Below are positions 10,796-22,870 of a stretch of 64,000 nucleotides of DNA, one piece after another. Made by a program: the position numbers and the translations under genes. The first letter of the stretch is position 1; every line of letters starts with the position of its first letter. The stretch comes from Crocodylus rhombifer (lineage: Eukaryota > Chordata > Crocodylia > Crocodylidae): the NCBI GenBank assembly GCA_038503035.1, contig JAVSML010024358.1, positions 62,001-126,000 of the forward strand, given 5' to 3'. The notes under the pieces were generated by a model that was given only the letters and a program-made list of their open reading frames with translations, had not been told where the DNA came from and did no database searches.

Positions 10796-11369
10796 GGCAT
10801 CTATGCATGCTCTGTTTGGAATGCATTTTTTTTCCTGAGGGGAGCAGTTTAGTGCAGGGCTAAGCCAGCCCTGCTGTGCCCCCTACAGCAGCCAGGGGGA
10901 CCAGGTGCCATCCCTGGGCTGGCAAGGGGCACCAGAGTCTGGTTGTGGTTTCCAGGGGGTGGGGGAAGCTGTTCCACCTCAGGGCAACTGTCTCCCAGCC
11001 CTGTGCCTGATCTGTGGATTGGAGAATGAGGCATAACAAATGAGAAGCTCCCACAGCTTCTGCTTCACTACCTGCCCCAATCATGCCCCTGCCCTGATTG
11101 GAACCGGGGGCTGGGAAACAGCTGAACAGGGGAAGGAGTAGTTTTTCCACCCCCTCCTTTCTTGGTTGACCAGGAGCAATTTGCTCCTGATCAGCAGTTT
11201 ATACATGCAGTACTGCACAGTAGTTAGTGTGTGGTATTTACATGTAGTAGGCAATCCTGCAATAGACTAATGTATTGTGCAGTAAATTCTGCACACATAT
11301 ATATGGTGATGCTTTATTGCTCAGTAGATTAGTATGCTGTACAGTAAAATATCTCATGTAGACACAACC
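10796..11369. mobile_element. MITE-like element with degenerate GGCAT..TCTACA ends
   Basis: It starts GGCATCTATGCATGC, immediately to the right of the split MITE, and ends with GTAGACACAACC (minus strand GGTTGTGTCTACATGAG). The interior near 11200-11350 contains TGCAGTA/CTACTG words like those at 6900-7080. The middle (10840-11160) is GC-rich and differs from the other copies. It may be an internal segment or a separate repeat. No coding content. Confidence 0.45.
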
Positions 11370-13518
11370 ATTTCAGTGTATACCCAACTAATTCTGTTCT
11401 TTTCCAGGACCTATATTGCCAAAGTGGAGTCTTTTGATCATACTCAGAAGAGAAGCACAGAGTGAGCATAGCTACACAAATAGAAAAAGCATCTAAATTC
11501 TGTGTAAGTGCCAAAATTGCACTTATGTTCCAGTGTAAGTGCCACTTAAGTGTGTAAAAGTGAAATAGGATTTGGTTCCTTGTGTCTGCCTTACCTGTGA
11601 TATGCCAGCCCTCATGACAGAATTGGTGTTGGGAGGTACTGTAATTTATTTCTGATATAGCTAGACAGCAAATCACTGCTATGTACTTCCCCATAGACAT
11701 GTCTTAAAGCAAAGAAAAAAAAATAACACTGCAGTATTGGGGGCTTTGTTGACAGTGTCACAAATTATATCACTTTTTGTAAGATGACTGTTGCAAGATT
11801 TAGTTCCAGTAAAGCCTTATATTAAAAACATGTTGCCATCCATAAATAAAAGGAAACTGTTTCTATCACATGAACTCTTTGGGTGCAGCTATGAAGAAAT
11901 ACAATTACAGTTTCTTTTTGAGATGGTGATTTAGAACAAGCATTTTATTTGTAAGTGGTTAATTTTTCTGTTTTATTTTTAGGGTGGTTTTGGTTTCAAT
12001 TTTGAATGGAAAGGCAGCAGAAACATATAATTATAAGGTCAATAGTTCTAATTCCTCATTTTGAACTAGTATTTTAGTATTGATTTTGTTCACTTAATAC
12101 TCTTTTTTTCTTGTTCTGCTTGCTTCTTCTAATAATCTTTAGGGCAAAGATGCATTTAATTTTCAAATATGTGTTCTTGTGCTTTTACACTCACTCACTC
12201 TTTCTTATGCTGAAGTTGAAATCTGTTCATATGAGGATGTCCTCATCAACAAAGACTGTTCAAGTTTCAAACGGGCTTGTGACTGGATGTTCGTTTAAGC
12301 ACCAGGTGTTAGCACATTTGTTAAAGCAGACCATTTGTTGTATTATTAAGATAAACAGAGGTATCTATTCATTATGTGTAAGGTAATTCCAATTTATGGC
12401 TACTGTTCAAATCCTGGCAGCCTTTGGGTTTGGATTCAAACTTGCAGCATATGCAATATGACTTGAAATCCAAAGAGAGAAAAATGATGGAAGATAGGAG
12501 CCTTTCAGCATCATTAAACAGGCGTATTCCACAAGGCAATAGCTGGCATGAATCACCCTTTCCAACACATTTTATTTTTGAGATAAGTAACATAGTCCCA
12601 ATGTGGGAATGCACACCTTGTAACTCTGTGGACCTGGCATTATGAAGAACAGGAGATAAATGAGGTAGTCATCTTTGGTATGAGTTAATAGAAGTAGGTT
12701 TTTGAGGACAGACGTAGAGTTATTGAAATAGCTGTAAAGTTATTGTAAACACTCCTATGCCCTGATAAACTGAGATATACTAGATATCAGTAGCTGAATG
12801 GAGCATAGGGATTTCTATAATGAAGTTAGGAAACTATAGGTCTGGATTAGTAACTGCATAGAATCCACAAACTTTGGCCTCCCTGCTGTTTCAATCTGTA
12901 CTTGTAAGAAACACACAAGATTTTTTAATAAGCCTGAAGAACTGACTTAAAATGCCATAGTGAATCTTCATACTTATAAATGCCTATATCATTCCCATTG
13001 GACTTATGACTCAAACCATAATTATCACTTTTAAATTCACTGCTTTGTTGATCACTCAGATTAGTTTTACTTGAAAAAGATCACTAGTAGGTGGGAATTT
13101 CTGTCACCTTGTTGAATGCTGAGTGTATGCATAGTGGACATTAGGACTGAAATGTATGATGCCAGGATTTTTTTTTTTCTTATTTTGTCATAATTTAGTG
13201 CTCCTCAAAAATTGTCATTGACAAAGCTCTCAATTTGTCAAGAAAAATGTTATAACATGAGCATCACAGAACATTCAGAGGGACAAATCATACTGAGCAT
13301 GACTTAAGAAATGCTTCCTTTCCTTTTAATTGCATACACACACACATACACACACCCACTTCTGCCTTGTTAAACATGTCCTCAAGGAGTCCTGATTTTT
13401 TTATACTGGTAAAACCATACAAGATGGCAGTCATTGTAGAGAGGGACGAGTTATGCTTACGTTCTGTTTATCTTACAGCTCCATTGTGTTTGTTGACACA
13501 TCATATCATGGTTTAATA
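11370..13518. other. AT-rich non-coding stretch
   Basis: No gene is recognised. A short (CA)n microsatellite lies at about 13336-13362. Open frames of up to 123 codons, for example 11329-11700 on the minus strand, carry no domain. Confidence 0.5.
13336..13362 (+). repeat. (CA)n microsatellite
   Basis: CACACACACACATACACACACCC, an interrupted CA dinucleotide run. Confidence 0.85.
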
Positions 13519-13759
13519 CAGGGGTTGTCAACGAGAGGTACACGTACCCCTGGGGGTACTTGAAAAGGCCCTGAGGGGTAGACATGGGTGGATGGGGATG
13601 GAGCACCGCTACACACTATCCCGTGCATCTACCACTCCTCCTCCACTGAACATTCGGGTGCATACCCCACCCCCCTGCTCGTTGTTCAGCCACCAAGGGT
13701 ACACTGCTCTGTGTCTGGCCACCTGGGGTACACTGACCCAAAAAGGTTGAAAACCCCTG
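13519..13759. mobile_element. hAT-type MITE with 8-bp target duplication
   Basis: The element starts CAGGGGTTGTCAAC and ends GTTGAAAACCCCTG, giving terminal inverted repeats of the hAT CAGGGG type. The flanks GTTTAATA (13511-13518) and GTCTAATA (13760-13767) match at 7 of 8 positions, the 8-bp duplication expected of hAT transposition. The 241-bp interior holds 'ACGTACCCCTGGGGGTAC' and 'CTGGGGTACACTGACC' blocks but no transposase. It was mobilised in trans. Confidence 0.85.
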
Positions 13760-13767
13760 GTCTAATA

Positions 13768-14260
13768 TGATCTTGTTTTCTAATAAAGACAAGCCTTTAC
13801 ACACGTTTCCCATACTATAAAAGACAAGAAAATACACTTGAACCCAGTTATAACTCTGTAAGACATGAAAACTGAAGCACATGTGATAGATAGTATATTT
13901 TTTCCCTCTCTATTTTGGTTTTGGGCATTTGTTCACATATTTGCCTCTTCCTTTTATTTCTTATTTTATTTCCTTTTATGTTTTGATTTTCGTGGGCTAT
14001 ACTTTCATTTTGAGACCATTATGAAAGTGTTGATAAATCTCTGTGCACTCTTGTATAGTAGTACCTTTGGGAAAATGGAATTTGGGCATATTTGTTTCTG
14101 AGGAATGAATAAAGTTCTGAATGTAAGTACTGTCATGAGATATGCTTATTCTAAAAATACCATCAGTGTCAATGGGAAATAGAGACACAAAACTTTATAT
14201 TCTATGCTCAGTAGTTATATGTAATGCTCTATGGACCACACTGAAGGACATGGTGATTAT
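13768..14260. other. AT-rich non-coding stretch
   Basis: No recognisable gene or repeat. Short frames only. Confidence 0.5.
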
Positions 14261-15770
14261 AGTCATAGATTCATAGATGCTAGGGTAGGAAGGGACCTCA
14301 ACAGATCATTGAGTTCAACCACCTGCCTATGCAGGAAAGAGTGCTGGGTTCAGATGACCCCAGCCAGATGACTTCTCCCTTGGAAGCCTATTCCCAGATT
14401 TGGCCACCCTTACCATGAAGAAGATTTTCCTGATGTTTAGCCTAAATCTGCTGTCTGTCCGTTTGTGACCATTGCTCCTTGTTATCCCCAGAGCCATCCT
14501 GGTGAACAGAGCATCTCTGGTTCCTTGCTGCACCCCACTAATGAATTTGTAGGTGGCCACAAATCCAAGCAAGAACAAAGGATCCTCCTTCCTTCCCTTC
14601 TTGAAAATAGGGACCACATTGGCCCTTTTCCAGTCCTCCGGGACCTGCCCTGAGTGCCATATGTGCCACAAGCACTCAAACAGTCCATGCCAGTGGTTCT
14701 GCTATGACACTGGCCAGTTCCTTCAGTACCCTTGGATGAAACTTGTGGCGAGCCAGTAGGGGGCATTCCTGCGTTGAGCTGCCCACCTCCCTGTGCCCGA
14801 CCACCTTCCAGGCTCTGAATGCCTCCCTAGGGGTGCCTTACGTCCGGCCAACCCCCTTCCTGGAGCACACTCGCTAGCCTGGGGGTAATGTAGCCGCCAC
14901 CACCACAAGAAGAGACTCACTCTCGGCCCTGTGTCCTCGGGGAGACACAGGCCTAAAGTCCTACAGGTACTCGACCCAGTATGGGCACTTGGGGCTCTTC
15001 CCCAAGTTGGGGGCAAAAAGGAAAGTCTCCCTTAGTCTTCAGACCTAAGGGGTCTCTTAGGCATAATTTAGACCCACCCCTCAATAAGTCTCCCACACCG
15101 GTCACAAAGGAGGACTTTATTGATTACAGGGGTGGGGTGAAAATAGGGTACAAGACTGAGCAATATCCTAGAAATCCTAAAGAGCAAACAGTCTGGCTGA
15201 GGTAGCCTTTTGATCACGCATCTGAGTTACTGCCAGCTAGATAGCTAATCAGATCTTGAGTAGCTTACTCACAAGCATCTTCCAAAGGCCGGTGAAGTTT
15301 CCCCTCTGGAGGCAGGCAGTTCCTTGCTCATGAGTTATGAAGGAGAGAGCCAGTTTTGGATGGTAAAGCTCCTCTGAGTCCCCTGCATGGCTGCTGCCCC
15401 CTCCTCCTGGGCAGTCCTAACTTATATAGCCCCTGTGACCTCATTCACCTGGTCCAGTGGAGGCCAGCTCCAGTTGGCTGTCCACCAACCAATTTGAAAT
15501 ACATCACCAGTTATCGGGCAGATTCCAGCCCACTAGGTAGATGCCCCTCACCCAGGTAGCTGATGCCAGTCACGTAGGCAGAGGGAGCAGGTTTTCCCCC
15601 TCCCTCAGGAATGCAGCCAGCTCAAGTTACCTAAAGAGATAGGCTGAGGTGTGAATCCTCTGTGCTGGGCCCATCTTAATCACATTGTCACAGGGCAGAA
15701 ATTTTGGAGAGAAACCAAGGTGGCTTTCTGCCACAACGCTCATCCGGGCCTGCTGATATTTTTGCTTCAG
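14261..15770 (-). mobile_element. CR1 LINE, internally deleted, carrying a solo LTR
   Basis: This minus-strand CR1 has its 3' end at 14261-14275 (TCATAGATTCATAGATGCTAGG on the plus strand). Read on the minus strand, the 14327-14671 frame begins in the reverse transcriptase with 'GQVPEDWKRANVVPIFKKGRKEDP', here unbroken at the Trp. Directly after 'RKEDP' it jumps to 'GFVATYKFISGV' of the ORF2 C-terminus. The central reverse transcriptase, including the FADD motif, is therefore missing. At 14744 the CR1 is interrupted by an LTR. CR1-like sequence ('GCAGGCCCGGATGAG') seems to resume at 15736. The right-hand limit is approximate. Confidence 0.8.
14744..15735 (-). mobile_element. Solo LTR of an endogenous retrovirus/LTR element
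   Basis: The 992-bp block is bounded by TGTGGC (left) and GCCACA (right), the inverted ends of an LTR. On the minus strand it has a TATA box (GCTATATAAG at 15421-15430) and about 300 bp downstream an AATAAA signal (15116-15121), giving U3-R-U5 order. Only one LTR is present and no retroviral coding sequence flanks it. This indicates a solo LTR left by recombination between the two LTRs of a provirus. CR1 sequence lies on both sides. The 5-bp flanks AAACT and ACGCT match at only 3 positions, so the target duplication is weak. An alternative right edge is 15692 (…GTCACA). Confidence 0.7.
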
Positions 15771-17472
15771 CAAAACACATAATATGAAAGGAGTGCGGTC
15801 TTTTCACTTCAGCATCCCTTACCCTGGTGCTTTGGACACTTTCTTTTGAGGCAGAAGAACTTGATTCAAATTCTTTCCCTGAGTCAGTTAAGCAGTGATG
15901 CTGAGCTTGGATTTCCTTTCTTCTGGGTGTGTTCCTTGTTGCTATTCAATTTCATATAAACATTTTAAGTAAGCATTGAATTAAAGAGCAATGGAACAAA
16001 AATAATTGACTATCCTGGTGGTTAGGGCATTCATTTGTGGGACACATCAATTCTAGTCTCTGATCCAAGAATGTTTAATTAATTATACAAAGTGAAAAGT
16101 GTCAACAGAAGAGACTTTGAAAGCATCTTCCCAGACCAGAATATCTTTTGCCTCCCAGTCAAAATGCCTCCTGAATGTGAAATGTAGTCCCCTCCAGCAG
16201 GAAAGGAAATTGAACTTAGATTCAAACATCCATATGCACTGAGTGTACCATATGCACTGAGGCAGAGCTTAAAAGGCAGACAACAATTTCTTGGGTTTTG
16301 TGAATTTATGTGCTTTTCTTTTCTTTTGGAAAATGTGGGTCCAATTACTAAATAGTTTCAGACCACAGGAACCACGTTTATTTGAAAAGCAAAAAAAATG
16401 AGTCCAACTTCTAGATGGCCCCTGGAAACCCTGGGATTATAGACACACTGAGGGGATATACTTTCATCTCCTCTTTTCTCTGTTGCACATGAGGAAATGT
16501 TTCCTGATTATCACCGTCATGTCCCATAGTATTAGCACAGAAAACATCTAAGGAATAATGCAATTCTTTAATTGTCTAAGGTGACTAGAAAGTTTTTCAG
16601 GGTGACTATCACATAAATGAGTTGCAAAAGACTTAAACTTCTCAGGAGATTAAATAAAAATAAAATATCTTCTCCCTTAGCATTTTAAGGAGCAAATTAT
16701 TCCTCCTCAAGCTTCAGAGAAAATTTCTGCAAAGGAAGAATCCCTACAGGTATAACCCACAAATCCAGTTTTGAATCCTTTCAATATTGGTATTTAAGAT
16801 TTTTTTTTCATTTCATATTCGGCACTGATTTTTAAATTAAGCACTGTGACCTTCATAGCACAAATGAGCTTTTAGTGGGGACTTGTAATTGACATGTTAA
16901 TGCAGACTGTTTCACAATCTTTAGCAATACAGGGGAAAAACGGTAATTAGAAACTCAGCAAAAGGTCTTGATTACTGGAAATAATCATCTCTCTAACAAT
17001 GATGCAATTATCAACCTCTAGATCAAAAGCCTGATTAAAACAGCAGCGGTTGGTGAAACTTGGAAAATGACTTATGAAAGTGAGGACGTTCTCTAACCAG
17101 TATTGTAAAATGGCATCATGGAGCTCCAAACATCATTGTTTCTCAAAGACTTCTAGATCAGAAGTATTCAGTGTACAGGTAGATATTAACTTCAGAACAG
17201 ACAAGGTCACAATTGGAAGTCAATGTATATTTTGATAAATCTCCCTCAGGAAGAAAATTCTGCTACATTTAGGCTTGTTTATTTCTGTATGTATTGATGA
17301 CAGCAACTCCAATGACTACTGCTCAGGCAGATGCAAAGTTGGAAGGGATATCTTCGCACTTCTCCTCCCAATTTTGAGACCAAGATGAGTTTGATCAAGG
17401 GTATCAAACTCACCTGTGTCTTTGGGCTGGATCCAGACTGTAGGCTTTTCATAAGCCAAATTTGGATGGAAA
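15771..17472. other. AT-rich non-coding stretch with a SINE trace
   Basis: No gene is seen. Near 16005-16090 the block 'CCTGGTGGTTAGGGCATTCATT' resembles the tRNA-like head of the SINE at 49.1 kb. It is too short to delimit well. The remainder is AT-rich. Confidence 0.45.
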
Positions 17473-17703
17473 GGGCATGTCTACATGTGCCCCTGACTGT
17501 GCAGTTGGTACTGCAGTCATTTACTACTTGCTAAAGCAAGTGGTACTGCATAGTACCAGTGGTGCACGGGTTGTTTCTGACCCTATGTCGCTATAGCTGG
17601 AGCATCATGGTTAGTGCCCACTGATGCTACATTGCTGTAGTGATGAGCTACATCACCATAGCTCCTCACTACAGCAAAGCAGCATCTCATGTAGACGAGA
17701 CAA
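17473..17703. mobile_element. MITE, same family as 4931-5152
   Basis: The ends are GGGCATGTCTACATGTGC (left) and, read on the minus strand, CTTGTCTCGTCTACATGAG (right). Interior blocks 'TGATGCTACATTGCTGTAG' and 'GCTACATCACCATAGCT' are shared in the same order with the MITE at 4931-5152. 231 bp, non-coding. Confidence 0.7.
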
Positions 17704-20700
17704 GCTTAACAGGCTGGATCTGGACTCAGTGGTGGAAGAGTGAGTGGCACCAGGGTGAGAGATGGTGTGGCGAGTGGCAGCGGTGGCAGTGCAGAGAACA
17801 ACAGTGTGGGATTTAATGCAGCAATTGTTCACTCCCCCTCTTCTATAATACCTTCTCTGTAGTTGCAAATTTGGTGGCAGGCCCTGCCCTGCTTTCTCTG
17901 CCCCAAATTCCAAACTACTGTAGATGAAATGGCTCTTCTGGCCAAATCTGGCCCATGGGCCATTTGTTTATGCAAGAAAAAACTTAGGGTTACTCTAAAC
18001 TGCACTATCTGGAATAAGTCCTGTAAGGGGGATTTCACTAGTCCATGATTACCAGAGAGCATCATGCTACTCCTGGCCTCCTCCTATCCCTGACCTAACC
18101 TATGAATCTACTTTATTCAGGAGAGAGGAAGTGTCTTAGAGCCTTGTTTCATATTAATTTTAGGTGGCTCCTGGAGCTCTTAACACCACACATTAACACC
18201 TGAAAATAGTTTTAAGCACACTTTAGGCAACTTAAAGTTATTCCACTCCAGGTCAGGTATGACTCTGATCTGTGTACCCGATGTGTGTTCCATCAATGTG
18301 TGGCCCCTCTACTCTTCACAGATGAGCCTCCCAAGATGATGTCCTCCAGCATCCCAGGATGAAGTGTGCCCTCCCCAGCCCTCGTGTTTTATGTGGATAA
18401 ACTTTCCATCCCTTGAACTCTACTACCCAGGAGGAAGTTCTGGCATTCAGGAAACTCCCCATCCAGCCTCCAGGGGTGTGAACTTCCTGCCTCCAGGGAT
18501 GCAACCCCAAATAAAGAGCCTGAGGAGTACATGCCAACTAGCAAGGTTGCAGGTCATGGACAGGTTCAGGAGTGGGGTCTAGGGTGGGTGGGAGAGGAAA
18601 AAGGGGCTGGATTGGGTCCCCATGAGTTGGCATTTCCTGCCCAGGTCAGAGGCAGCAGGTCACCCCAAAATACCTTCCCTCACTGCTTTTAACCTCCCAG
18701 CCACCAAGGAAGCCTGGCCAGCACCCCCCACACCCCAATCCCAAATCCTAATTTATTAAAATATGAAAGCTTCTTCAATTTACTTCCTCTTCATTTCTTT
18801 TTCTTTTTTTTACTACTCTTTATTTTCTCCTTCAGTGACTGACTTCATTTCCACACCCTTCCCCACCCCCATTTCCATTCTACCTCCCATTTCATTACCC
18901 ACCCCCATTCCATAGCTTTATCTCAAAAATAGAAACAAAATAACTCCTGTGCATGTGAAGAGGCTAATTTTAATGTTGCCTTTTATATTAGAGTCCAGTG
19001 AAATCTTCACAGAAAAAGAATTTTCAGGAGTACTCTTCATTAGGAATATTTCCATCACTTGGCTGCTTCTCTACCAGCTTGCACTTTGAATCATTAATTA
19101 TGTTTGAGCAAAGAAGTTCTAAAATTCTACCAGACTTATTTGGTATACGTTTTACTCCAGTTTTTCCTTCTTGTTGTCCAGTAATTAATAACTAAACCAA
19201 GAGGCCTGACTGTGACGACTCAGACCTTGAACACCTATTGTGAGTTAGAAAAGAAGCTCTTTTTTGAAGCAAAAATGTACCACTGGAGACCAATTTTGGT
19301 ATGTTTAGTGAATTTATTTTCTGTTAGAAAGAAATTGAAGAGAGAGAGAAAAGGATAGTATAGGGAGCTATAATATCAAGATTGGATCTCTGCATTTACC
19401 ATTTATGCCTGTGCATGCCATGAGCATTTCAGAGAAGAGTGTGTTGCTGCTTTCTAAACTATCTAGATAAGATAAGGTGGGCTCAGGTTTCTTATAGGGG
19501 ATTGCCTGTCTGTGTTTAACCCAGATAGAAGGATGCATTTGGATGAAATCAAGAATGTGCTTTTACTCATATGCCAATAGGTGTCCATTATTCAAAAGAC
19601 AGTTCCTCTCAGTCTCAAACAGCCTTAAATCTTGAGTCTTAGTAATAAATGCTTTAGAGCTGTAAAATTGAAATTCACAGAACTAGTTTAATATTTACTT
19701 GTCTGATTTCAGAAAAGCAGGTTCCTGGAAATTGCTTATGTGGTGGGTTAATATAGCAGCCTTTCATCTCATATGACCTCTGTTCAAATCATGACTTAGA
19801 TCACAAGTGAAAATAAGCTTCCAAGGCCTATCATTTTTTTTTAACCCACCAACCAATTTGGAAGGATTGGCAGGTTGAGTACAAGAGAGGCCCAGGACTG
19901 TAGAGGAGCATCAGAGGCCAGGTATGAGGTGAATAGCCAGAGACTCTCTGGAGATACTTGCACACCTACTCATACTATAAGTGGCTCAAGACAGTGTTAT
20001 TAGGGCCTCAATTTCCTGTGCACTAAATTATCTTATACATTATTAAGAAAGGGGAAAAGGTATCTATCTAGAGGGTTTTAAATCTCTTCAGTGCCACTAA
20101 GCAATACTAAAGAGCTCTTTAGAATAATACAGAGAAGAAATTAATAATAACCCCCCTACAAAAAAAAAGTACAAAAATGAGTCAAAGTAACTACCCAAGG
20201 GAAAATATGCTTATTAGCCTCTATAGTAATCAATGGAGAGAGAGACAGCACACACTAAATTTTAGTGCTATATCACTAACACCAGGATCCATGGAACCAG
20301 GATATTTCACTCGTTAGGCTGAAACATTGCATTGTAAGAGATCTCAGACATTATTATTTTCTCCATTCTTTTTTTCCCCTGTTCTGCTATTAACTTGAAA
20401 TGGTTGGGCTGGGCTGGGGCTGTTTGAAAAATGTAGAGGCGGCTTAGAGAGAAAATTAGATTGCCTTAAATGGAAATGGAAGCTCCAAAAGAAGTACACC
20501 CCTTTTTCACCTCAAAGACTAGTACCTAAGGAAACCTAGACTGAACAAATTATCAGTAAAACTATGCTATCTACTTGATCAAGCATAATAGTTAAGAAAT
20601 GTTGATGGCACCATTAAATGAAATAACAACTTGCACCAATAAGCAACCCAAAACACACACCTTCTTTCATCCTTAGACAGCAGGCAGCATTTATTCCTTT

Positions 20701-20908
20701 CAGATTTCATCATGAAGATACATTCATTTGTTATCTAAAAGCTTCGGTAGTGAAGGTTCTTCTTCCTGGGGGTGAGGGCAATGGACATTATTATTTTTTA
20801 TTTTAGTGTTATCATACTTAGAAGTCCTATTGCTATGGCTCTTACTCCTAGGTGCATACACAGACCAGAGGTATAATCCTTGCTTCCCCAAAGATTATAA
20901 AATCTACG
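17704..20908. other. Mixed non-coding stretch, one GC-rich island and a pyrimidine tract
   Basis: No gene is recognised. 18300-18740 is GC-rich without a known element. 18770-18910 is a pyrimidine-rich tract. 19740-19810 contains a weak tRNA-like B-box (GTTCAAATC) that may mark a worn SINE. The rest is AT-rich. Confidence 0.45.
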
Positions 20909-21592
20909 TACAGGTTTCGCTCACTTTATTTGGGTTCTGTATATTCAAATTTAATCTCAAGCGATGACCCTTTTTATACCCAAAATTCATTATATGCAAA
21001 GTAAATTCACTCTTATGCAATTGGCATAGGTGTGCGCTTCCCCCCACCCCCCAGCAAGTAAATCTGTGAGGGGAGGGGAAAGGGCCATTGGGCTGGGGCC
21101 CCACTCACCCCAGCTCCTACTGCAGCTTCCCCAGGAGCTGCTGACTCCAGCTGCCTGCAGACACTGGGCTGCACCACACTCCAGATTTCCCAGGCTTCCG
21201 CTTGTCCCACTACCCATCCTGGCCAGGGCCCCACTCACCCCATCTCCTGGGCTGCACCACACTGTGGTGCAGGCAGGTGGTGTCAGCCACTCCTGGGGCA
21301 GCTGCAGCAGGGGCTGGGGTCAGTGGGGTCCAGGCCAGGCTAAGTGGTGGGACAAGCAGAGTTGCAGTTGCCCCAGGAGTGGCCGATGCCTTGTGTGTCC
21401 CATCATGGGGCTTCTTCCTTCCTGCCTGGTGGCAGGATGCATGTGGCGTCAGATGGCTCTCAGGGCAGTGGGGCTCAAAGACCAGCATGCAGCCAATTCA
21501 CTCCTCACTTGTTGTCTGCTACATGTGCCACTCCCATTTTGGCTTCTAAGCATCCTGCTAGCTCATCTCCTACCCTTCTCCCTGGTCCATAA

Positions 21593-22612
21593 ATGAAGTG
21601 CAAGAGAATTTCACTAACACTGGAGACAAAACTGGAAATTTTGAACCATGCAGAAGCTGGTCAGGGCCCCTCTGCACTTGGTCATGCATTCAGCCTGGGT
21701 CAGTCAATCATACATGCCATCAAGAAAAATGCTGACAACATAAGAAATGTGGTGATGCATTCTACACTACTTGCTGCCAAGCTAGTATTGCGAGTAAGGA
21801 ACCCACCGTTGGAGAAGATGGAGAAGATTCTGGGAATGTAGGTGGAAGATCAGACCCAGAGGAAGATGAATCCTTCCCCCACTGCAATAAGGGGTAAGGC
21901 CCTTCAAATTTATAGTGCCTGCTTTATGAGGGTGGTGGCCCTCAGGAGCCCTTCATGGCTAGTAAGGGCTTGTTCAACAAATTCCTTCAGTGTATGAAAT
22001 TGCACAGTGTTAAGATGACTGGGGAGTCTGTAAGTGCTGATCATGAAATTGCTGCAAAGTTTTCTGAGGAGTTTCAAGTAATCAATCACTACAATTCAAA
22101 GCAAGTTTTCAATGCAGATGAGACAGGGCCATTTTGGAAACAGATGCCATCTAGCACATATATCTCCAAAGAAGAGAAGGTTGCAAGTGCTTTCAAGGCA
22201 GTGAAGAACAGGCTGACTGCCCTACTGTATGGCAATGCTACCGGAGATTTTAAGTATAAGCCACTGATAGTCTACCACTCCCTAAATCCATGTGCATTAA
22301 AAGGGCTGAGTAGGCACATGATGCCTATATACTGGGATGCAAACAAGAAGGCCTGGGTGACAGGCCAAGTTTCTGAGGATTGGTTTGCTCAACACTTTAT
22401 TGTAGAGGCAGAGCGCTATTGCAGGGAGGCTAGCCTGGCATTTAAGGTGTTGTCATCCTTGACAACACCCCTGGACACCCTAAACATCTGGAAACTAACA
22501 ACCCCAATGTGATAATCATGTTTCTTCCCCCAACATGACCTCACTAATCCAGCCTTTTGATCAGGGTGTGATATCAACATTCAAGAAGAAGCACTACCTA
22601 AGAAGCACTACC
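21593..22612 (+). pseudogene. Tigger-type transposase, frame-broken (CENP-B-like HTH plus DDE domain)
   Basis: The transposase would bind the terminal repeats and cut and paste the element. The first frame (21593-21841) starts 'MKCKRISLTLETKLEIL', the CENP-B/pogo-type N-terminal helix-turn-helix used for DNA binding. A stop follows at 21839. The next frame (21955-22512) holds 'DHEIAAKFSEEF' of the second DNA-binding region and 'VFNADETGPFWK', containing the first catalytic Asp (about 22117). It continues with 'KEEKVASAFKAVKNRLTALL' and 'NKKAWVTGQVSEDWF'. The second catalytic block, normally 'DNAPGHP', is shifted out of frame near 22460. A further frame near 22510-22590 resembles 'FLPPNMTSLIQPFDQGVI'. 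The family is clear, the gene is dead. Confidence 0.85.
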
Positions 22613-22634
22613 TAAGAAGCACTATCTAAGAAGA
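22583..22634 (+). repeat. 15-bp tandem triplication (AGAAGCACTACCTAA)
   Basis: Three adjacent copies of AGAAGCACTACCTAA, the last with a C-to-T change, lie in the C-terminal part of the broken Tigger transposase. This is a local tandem expansion after decay began. Confidence 0.8.
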
Positions 22635-22772
22635 AGCGTCTCCCAGCTGCTGGAGGATGCTGACAGAACCAACAAGCCAACAGTCCATGAGTGATGGAAA
22701 GCATACCATGTGAGGGATGCTATCGGCAACATTAAGGCTTCATGGGATGAAGTAAAGTCTACCACCATAAAT

Positions 22773-22870
22773 AGTAGGGCTGTGTGGAGTTTCAGTCCCT
22801 GATTCAATTTGCCAGAGATTTGGCCAGATTCGGTGGCTGAATCTCCAAATCTGAATTGCCCTCTATATAA
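22773..22870. repeat. Unclassified interspersed repeat fragment
   Basis: The block GTAGGGCTGTGTGGAG...TTCAATTTGCC...GATTCGGTGGCTGAATCTCC contains repeated GATTC/GAATC words and cuts off the Tigger element abruptly. It looks like a separate repeat family, but I cannot name it from sequence alone. Confidence 0.35.

Larger units (their letters stand above)
20911..22772 (+). mobile_element. Tigger/pogo-type DNA transposon, 3' truncated
   Basis: The element starts CAGGTTTCGCTCACTTTA directly after a TA (20909-20910), the target dinucleotide of the Tc1/mariner-pogo superfamily. An AT-rich end region runs to about 21010, followed by an unusual GC-rich leader (21020-21590) and then the broken transposase (21593-22610). 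No matching right terminal repeat is found. Around 22773 the sequence changes to a different repeat (AGTAGGGCTGTGTGG...). It is inactive. Confidence 0.8.

Noticed and set aside
11329..11700. 123-codon minus-strand open frame
   Set aside because: Overlaps the end of a MITE and AT-rich flank, no domain or splice context.
21030..21596. 188-codon plus-strand open frame and overlapping frames on both strands
   Set aside because: Lies in the GC-rich Tigger leader, where stop codons are rare in every frame. Low-complexity Pro/Ser/His-rich translation with no domain.
22583..22634. Short direct repeats as a possible CRISPR array
   Set aside because: Three abutting 15-bp copies with no spacers, inside a transposase pseudogene in a vertebrate genome.
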